Assembly (NCBI GenBank): GCA_964639665.1
Contig: CAZXEU010000151.1
Span: forward strand, 1-10,797
Length of the DNA stretch: 10,797 bases
Direction of reading: 5' to 3'
Origin: CAZXEU01 sp964639665
Lineage (GTDB): Bacteria; Bacteroidota; Rhodothermia; Rhodothermales; Bin80
Shown: piece by piece, positions 7,731 to 10,797 of the stretch
Layout: every line of letters starts with the position of its first letter
How positions within the stretch are numbered: the stretch's first letter is position 1
Position numbers and translations under genes: made by a program
Notes under the pieces: model-generated
What the model was told of the DNA's origin: nothing
Seen by the model: only the letters and a program-made list of their open reading frames with translations
Databases searched by the model: none

Positions 7731-7743
7731 GGGACCAGGGGAT

Positions 7744-8598
7744 ATGCACCTCTTGACGGGTTCCAGGATGCTATCGGGCTCGTTTGCCCGCATTTGCATA
7801 GTTACGGCTGCCGTGCTAGCCGTTTGCGCAACAGCGAGGGCGCAGGAACGAGGACTGGCGCCGGCGGATTCCGTTGCCTTGCGGGTATACACCGCGCACG
7901 GCGGAGCGGAAGTCTGGGAGGCAGTGCCATTGCTGGGGTTCACGTACTCCGTAGTCCGCGGCCCCGAAAGGCGGTATACGTACCGCCATTTCTGGAATCG
8001 GCGCACGGGGCAGTACCGCCTGGAATTGCCGGGACCGGCCAACGAGCCATATGTCATCCTGTTCAACGTGCACACCGGAGGCGGCAGGGCCTATTGGAAC
8101 GGTTCTGAGATACCCGATCCCACCCTGGCAACCCTGCTGGAGCAGGCGCAGGTCCGGTTTTCGAATGACACATTCTGGCTGACTGCGCCGCTGCGCCTGT
8201 TTGACCCAGGCGTGCGACGGCGCATGGTTCCCGATTCCTCCACGGAAGCCCTTGACGTCTTGCATATCTCCTTTGAGCACGATCAGGTAGGACCGGGCCG
8301 CGAGTACTGGCTTTACGTGGATAAAGCAACAGGCAGGATACGCGAATGGAGGTATCGGGCGCCGGATGATGGCGAGGACGCCCCGCTTCGCCCGTTTGAA
8401 TGGGCCGATTACGAAGAGCACATTACGCCCGCAGGCGTGCTGCTGTTTTCGGGCTTCAAACACGCGGTAGGCATGCCCTACGGAATCCGTACCGACAGGA
8501 TAGTGACACCAACGGAAGTAGGAACAGACATGTACCGAAGCGGCGCACCACTTCTTACCCCGACGGATACCACGCAAGTGCTTCCCGGAAACGGCTGA
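7744..8598 (+). CDS. Secreted LolA-like (DUF6503-like) envelope protein
   Basis: The 284-residue product has a Sec signal peptide (about 8-33: RMLSGSFARICIVTAAVLAV, cleavage after ARA at 31-33). The mature part resembles the LolA/LolB-like half-barrel proteins of Bacteroidota: an opening AHGGAEVWEAVPLLGFTYSVV (51-71), many Trp/Tyr-rich strands, then EYWLYVDKATGRIREWRYR (187-205) and a late TDRIVTPTEVGTDMYRSG. Assignment to DUF6503 is from remembered pattern, not a search. ATG 7744 was chosen over an in-frame ATG at 7696 inside ychF because it puts the signal peptide at the N-terminus; ATG 7768 is also possible. It sits two bases before a LolC/E-like permease, so a role in lipoprotein or lipid handling at the inner membrane is a reasonable inference only. 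Confidence 0.75.
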   Translation: MHLLTGSRMLSGSFARICIVTAAVLAVCATARAQERGLAPADSVALRVYTAHGGAEVWEAVPLLGFTYSVVRGPERRYTYRHFWNRRTGQYRLELPGPANEPYVILFNVHTGGGRAYWNGSEIPDPTLATLLEQAQVRFSNDTFWLTAPLRLFDPGVRRRMVPDSSTEALDVLHISFEHDQVGPGREYWLYVDKATGRIREWRYRAPDDGEDAPLRPFEWADYEEHITPAGVLLFSGFKHAVGMPYGIRTDRIVTPTEVGTDMYRSGAPLLTPTDTTQVLPGNG

Positions 8599-8600
8599 TC

Positions 8601-9836
8601 ATGGATTACCGAGTCCTCATTGCAAAGCGGTATGTAGCTGGCCGTCGGAGGATCACGTTGATTTCGGTGATCACGGCCATTTCCGTATTGGGGGTGACGA
8701 CGGGCGTCGCGGCGCTTATCGTGGTGCTTTCCGTAATGAACGGCTTTTACGACGTTGTACGGGATTTGCTGGTGACGGTGGATCCCCACGTGCGCATCGT
8801 TGGTGCTCAGGGCCGTAGTCTGGACGGGGACGTGGTGCGGCTGACGGAGGAGGCGCTGGATATTCCGGCCGTCAATCTGGCTTCACCTTACGTGGAAGGC
8901 AAGGCGCTGCTTGTGTACGGGCGAGCGGGTGAAGCCAACCGAGTGGTTGTCGTAAGGGGTATTGACAGCACGTCCGCTAGAGCACTTGAGCCGGTCCGCG
9001 GCACGTCATTTCTTGGGCGAGGATCGGCCAGACCGGGTGTGGCGATCGGACAGAATCTGGCGCGAAGCCTTGCCCTGGAGCCGGGAGCGGAGCTAGCCTT
9101 GCTTTCGGCGCCGGCCGTGGGGCAAGTGCTCACCAGCCTATTCCCGAGACCTCCTGCCAGCCGGTTCGAGGTCCGGGGATTGTACCAACTGGAGCCTACC
9201 TACGACAACACGCATGTGTTTGTGGATATTGGCGAAGCGCGCCGTCTTTTTCACATGCCCGGCCAGGTGACAGGAATTGCCTTGCGGCTGACGGACTTCC
9301 GGCGAGCGGCCGAAGTAAAGGAGGCCTTGCAAGCGAAACTGGGCTCGCAGTCAATAAGGGTGGAGACGTGGTTTGACCTTCAGCGCTCGCTGTACAGCGT
9401 GATGCGCCTCGAAAAATGGGGAGCCTCGCTGGTGCTGGTACTTATCAGCATCGTTGCGGCATTCAATATCGTCGGATCCCTTACAATGATCGTCATGGAG
9501 AAGCGCCGGGATGTGGGCGTTTTGCGTACGCTGGGTGTATCTCGCCGAAACATTCGGCAGATCTTCCTGCTCGAGGGTGCGCTTGTCGGTGCTGCGGGAA
9601 CAGGCCTGGGCTTCTGCTTCGGCTTGACTGTGTGCTTCCTGCAGGACCGCTTCCATCTCGTCCCGCTCCTCGGGGCAGAGTCGTTTGTAATCGACGTTTA
9701 TCCGGTAGCCGTGCAGATGCTGGACCTGGCCGGCATTGCGGCGGTATCACTGGGGCTTTGTCTGCTGGCCTCCGTCTACCCTGCCGGGCGCGCGGCGCGC
9801 ATCGCTCCCGCGCGGGCGGTTCAGCGCGTGAGTTGA
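8601..9836 (+). CDS. LolC/LolE-family ABC transporter permease (FtsX fold)
   Basis: A 411-residue inner-membrane protein with the MacB/FtsX topology. It has one N-terminal helix (about 18-46, ITLISVITAISVLGVTTGVAALIVVLSVMN), a large periplasmic domain (about 50-265) and three C-terminal helices (about 274-298, 321-347, 372-394). The junction MIVMEKRRDVGVLRTLGVSRRNI (296-318), which contacts the ATPase, and the ending YPAGRAARIAPARAVQ (393-408) are typical of LolC/LolE, which with LolD extracts lipoproteins from the inner membrane. LolC and LolE cannot be told apart here; many non-proteobacteria have one such protein. No LolD ATPase gene is nearby, so the ATPase must be encoded elsewhere. ATG 8601 is two bases after the preceding stop; the open frame extends back to 8400 but that part is an out-of-frame shadow of the upstream gene. 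Confidence 0.92.
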   Translation: MDYRVLIAKRYVAGRRRITLISVITAISVLGVTTGVAALIVVLSVMNGFYDVVRDLLVTVDPHVRIVGAQGRSLDGDVVRLTEEALDIPAVNLASPYVEGKALLVYGRAGEANRVVVVRGIDSTSARALEPVRGTSFLGRGSARPGVAIGQNLARSLALEPGAELALLSAPAVGQVLTSLFPRPPASRFEVRGLYQLEPTYDNTHVFVDIGEARRLFHMPGQVTGIALRLTDFRRAAEVKEALQAKLGSQSIRVETWFDLQRSLYSVMRLEKWGASLVLVLISIVAAFNIVGSLTMIVMEKRRDVGVLRTLGVSRRNIRQIFLLEGALVGAAGTGLGFCFGLTVCFLQDRFHLVPLLGAESFVIDVYPVAVQMLDLAGIAAVSLGLCLLASVYPAGRAARIAPARAVQRVS

Positions 9837-9878
9837 GGAACAATCCGCCGGGCCGCGACATTGCACGGCCATCGCAGG

Positions 9879-9910
9879 TTGCATGTTGTAGACGTGCGAT
9901 CGTAACTTGC
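9879..9910 (+). promoter_or_regulatory. Possible Bacteroidota-type promoter for the rpmB cluster
   Basis: TTG at 9879-9881 is followed after 21 bases by TAACTTGC at 9903-9910, a partial match to the -33 TTTG and -7 TAnnTTTG elements used by the Bacteroidota primary sigma factor. It would start an mRNA about 25 bases before the bL28 ATG. The match is incomplete. Confidence 0.3.
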
Positions 9911-9940
9911 TGGACTTTCACTGAATCCACGGGATAGGGC

Positions 9941-10177
9941 ATGGCGCGCAGGGATCAATTGACCGTCAGGGGACCGATGTCGGGCAACACGGTCGCTCAC
10001 GCGCACAACAAGACCCGGCGGCGGTTTGGGCTCAATCTGCAGAGAAAGCGGTTTTATCTGCCTGAGGAGCGGCGCTGGGTCACACTCAGGGTATCGGCAA
10101 AGACCATCAAGACGATCAACAAGAAGGGGTTGGCGGCTGTAGTGCGCGAGGCAAGGAAGCGCGGCGTGCGCGTGTAG
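9941..10177 (+). CDS. rpmB: Large-subunit ribosomal protein bL28
   Basis: A 78-residue basic protein of the 50S subunit. It shows the family core: the GPMSGNTVAHAHNKTRRRF segment (11-29), LNLQRKRFYLPEERRWVTLRVS (31-52) and KTIKTINKKGLAAVV (54-68). Length is typical. It lacks the N-terminal cysteine of zinc-binding forms (RDQLT where others have RCQLT), so it is the zinc-independent type. It opens a cluster with bL33 (22 bases downstream) and the DUF4295-type gene. The preceding 104-base gap has a possible promoter and a short GC hairpin. Confidence 0.96.
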   Translation: MARRDQLTVRGPMSGNTVAHAHNKTRRRFGLNLQRKRFYLPEERRWVTLRVSAKTIKTINKKGLAAVVREARKRGVRV

Positions 10178-10199
10178 GCCGGTCCGCCCGAGAACGATC

Positions 10200-10373
10200 A
10201 TGGCTAGAAAGGCTAAGGATGTGCGGCACAAGGTGATCCTGGAATGCACCGAAGCACCGGGAAGCTCGCGGTATTGCACGGTCAAGAACCGGCGTAATTC
10301 TCCCGAGCGGCTCGTCCTTAGGAAGTACAACGCGCAGTTGCGCAGGTATACCGTTCACCGCGAAATCAAGTAG
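10200..10373 (+). CDS. rpmG: Large-subunit ribosomal protein bL33
   Basis: A 57-residue protein. It matches the Bacteroidota form of bL33: KVILECTEAPGSSRYCTVKNRRN (11-33), SPERLVLRKYNAQLRRYTVHREIK (34-57). Only two cysteines (C16, C26) are present and there is no CxxC pair, so it is the zinc-free form. It sits between rpmB and the DUF4295-type gene, whose ATG begins three bases after this stop, so all three are very likely on one transcript. Confidence 0.95.
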   Translation: MARKAKDVRHKVILECTEAPGSSRYCTVKNRRNSPERLVLRKYNAQLRRYTVHREIK

Positions 10374-10376
10374 GCA

Positions 10377-10544
10377 ATGGCCAAGAGACAGTCCTTCGGC
10401 GACAAGGTCCGGAAGCGCAGGCAGGAGAGAGTCCAGATGGCCAAGCTTGTGGTGGCGGAAAGGAAGGAGAATGGCAACTATCGTTTTCGGGAGAAGATAG
10501 TACCGATGGCCAACGTGCAGGCCGAGTTGAAGGCGGCACAATAG
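10377..10544 (+). CDS. DUF4295-type small basic protein (probable Bacteroidota ribosomal protein)
   Basis: A 55-residue basic protein beginning three bases after rpmG. Residues about 21-55 (MAKLVVAERKENGNYRF, then REKIVPMANVQAELKA) fit the DUF4295 pattern of a short strand region followed by EEIVP-type motif and a helix, as found downstream of bL33 in Bacteroidota. From memory, this family or a close neighbour corresponds to the extra ribosomal protein (bL38) seen in a Flavobacterium ribosome structure; I am not certain of that identity. Its lineage restriction is the best taxonomic clue in the window. The N-terminal 20 residues are very rich in Arg/Lys/Gln, as expected for an rRNA-binding tail. 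In other Bacteroidota ftsY often follows; here a tRNA pair follows instead. Confidence 0.8.
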   Translation: MAKRQSFGDKVRKRRQERVQMAKLVVAERKENGNYRFREKIVPMANVQAELKAAQ

Positions 10545-10550
10545 GGTCGC

Positions 10551-10627
10551 CGGGGCGTAGCTCAGTCCGGTAGAGCACTGCGTTTGGGACGCAGGGGTCG
10601 TCGGTTCAAATCCGGCCGCCCCGACCA
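10551..10627 (+). tRNA. tRNA-Pro (anticodon UGG)
   Basis: A complete 77-base cloverleaf with encoded CCA. The acceptor stem pairs CGGGGCG (10551-10557) with CGCCCCG (10617-10623), followed by A and CCA. The D stem is GCTC/GAGC, the anticodon stem CTGCG/CGCAG (10578-10582 and 10590-10594) with loop TTTGGGA, giving anticodon TGG at 10585-10587. The T arm has GTCGG, TTCAAAT and CCGGC, with one G-T pair. It begins 6 bases after the DUF4295-type stop codon, so it may be processed from the ribosomal-protein transcript. Confidence 0.97.
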
Positions 10628-10641
10628 CAGTTCTTTGACAG

Positions 10642-10678
10642 GCGCCCGTAGCTCAACCGGATAGAGCAGCGGACTTCT
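10642..10678 (+). tRNA. tRNA-Arg (anticodon UCU), 5' exon of an intron-split gene
   Basis: These 37 bases are the 5' half of a tRNA: acceptor strand GCGCCCG, TA, D stem GCTC/GAGC (10651-10654, 10664-10667), A26, anticodon-stem strand GCGGA (10669-10673) and loop C-T-T-C-T. The anticodon is TCT (10676-10678), and the sequence resembles Bacteroidota tRNA-Arg(UCU) genes. After position 36 no anticodon-stem partner (TCCGC) follows; a group I intron begins instead. The 3' exon must lie beyond the window and should start with something like AATCCGC and end in CGGGCGC. The gene follows tRNA-Pro by 14 bases. A tRNA-Leu reading is unlikely: the D arm is of the short type and the splice-site pairing fits position 36. 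Confidence 0.88.
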
Positions 10679-10797
10679 ACTGCAAGTGGGCCGCCGGCGA
10701 GAAATTGCCGGCGTGTAAGTGGTCAAATTCGGGGAAACCTACGGAAGGATTCTATGGCGATCCCGAGCCAAGTCCCCTCTGGGGAACGGTGTAGAGA
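10679..10797 (+). ncRNA. Group I self-splicing intron (IC3-like), 5' part, in tRNA-Arg(UCU)
   Basis: The first 119 bases of a group I intron; the window ends inside it. P1: exon UCU (10676-10678) pairs with guide GGG (10688-10690), with U-G at the splice site, and intron ACU (10679-10681) pairs with AGU (10685-10687) round loop GCA. P2: CGCCGGC (10692-10698) with GCCGGCG (10707-10713). J3/4 and P4: CAAAT, then TCGGG (10729-10733) pairs with CCCGA (10762-10766). The AAA of J4/5 is at 10735-10737. P5 begins CCTA (10738-10741) with TATGG (10753-10757). P6: GCC (10767-10769) with GGT (10788-10790), capped by P6a TCCCC/GGGGA (10773-10777, 10781-10785). The start of the P7 strand, GTAGAGA, ends the window. 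Core words match the Azoarcus tRNA-Ile and cyanobacterial/plastid tRNA-Leu introns. P3 3', P7 3', P8, P9 and the terminal G are not visible. No homing endonuclease ORF is seen in this part. Confidence 0.93.

Noticed and set aside
8400..8600. N-terminal extension of the permease frame upstream of 8601
   Set aside because: It overlaps the upstream gene out of frame and gives an Arg-rich sequence; LolC/E proteins start at the MDYRVLIAKRY-type segment.
9851..9870. GGCCG/CGGCC hairpin with a 10-base loop after the permease gene, as a terminator
   Set aside because: The stem is only 5 base pairs and no T-run follows; too weak to call.
10116..10628. 170-codon minus-strand frame covering rpmG, the DUF4295-type gene and tRNA-Pro
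   Set aside because: It runs through a tRNA and two recognised small genes on the other strand, so it is a spurious frame. Its first residues, translated from the antisense of the tRNA, are a common misannotation pattern.
10635..10640. TTGACA, a perfect sigma-70 -35 word, between the two tRNA genes
   Set aside because: A matching -10 at usual spacing would lie inside the tRNA-Arg 5' exon, so the resulting RNA would lack the tRNA 5' end.
10642..10678. Reading the split gene as tRNA-Leu(UAA), the classic intron host, with splicing after position 34
   Set aside because: The D arm and acceptor strand fit tRNA-Arg, and the U-G splice-site pair with the GGG guide is only formed after position 36.

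Overview
The window looks like chromosomal DNA of a GC-rich member of the Bacteroidota/Rhodothermota line (FCB group). The main reason is the trio rpmB - rpmG - small DUF4295-type protein at 9941-10544, a gene order typical of that lineage. The bL33 is the zinc-free type, and there are also PKD/OmpA-like and LolA-like envelope proteins. The phylum assignment is inference; no rRNA gene is present.

Layout. 1-785: 3' end of a PKD-repeat/OmpA-domain envelope protein, converging on a DinB-fold enzyme (798-1325, minus). 1451-3118: exported S41 carboxy-terminal processing protease, tail to tail with molybdopterin molybdotransferase moeA (3120-4322, minus) with one base between them. 4323-4731: a 409-base divergent intergenic region with a perfect operator-like palindrome. 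4732-6051: a two-domain universal stress protein followed closely by nusB. 6114-6605 (minus): a small predicted outer-membrane barrel protein. 6633-9836: a probable operon of the GTPase-family ATPase ychF, a secreted LolA-like protein and a LolC/LolE-family permease. 9941-10544: ribosomal protein genes bL28, bL33 and the DUF4295-type protein. 10551-10797: tRNA-Pro(UGG), then a tRNA-Arg(UCU) gene whose anticodon loop is interrupted.

The most notable element is at the right edge. The tRNA-Arg(UCU) reading stops fitting a tRNA exactly after anticodon position 36. The following sequence folds as the 5' two thirds of a group I self-splicing intron core of the Azoarcus/cyanobacterial tRNA type (IC3-like): P1 with a U-G pair at the splice site, P2, P4, P5, P6, P6a and the start of P7. 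The window ends inside the intron, so the 3' half and the 3' exon are not visible. Its internal guide GGG would pair better with a CCU anticodon than with the UCU present, which suggests movement between arginine tRNA genes.

Most of the rest is housekeeping (translation, antitermination, cofactor synthesis) and envelope maintenance. I saw no CRISPR array, transposase, phage gene, toxin-antitoxin pair or defence system.
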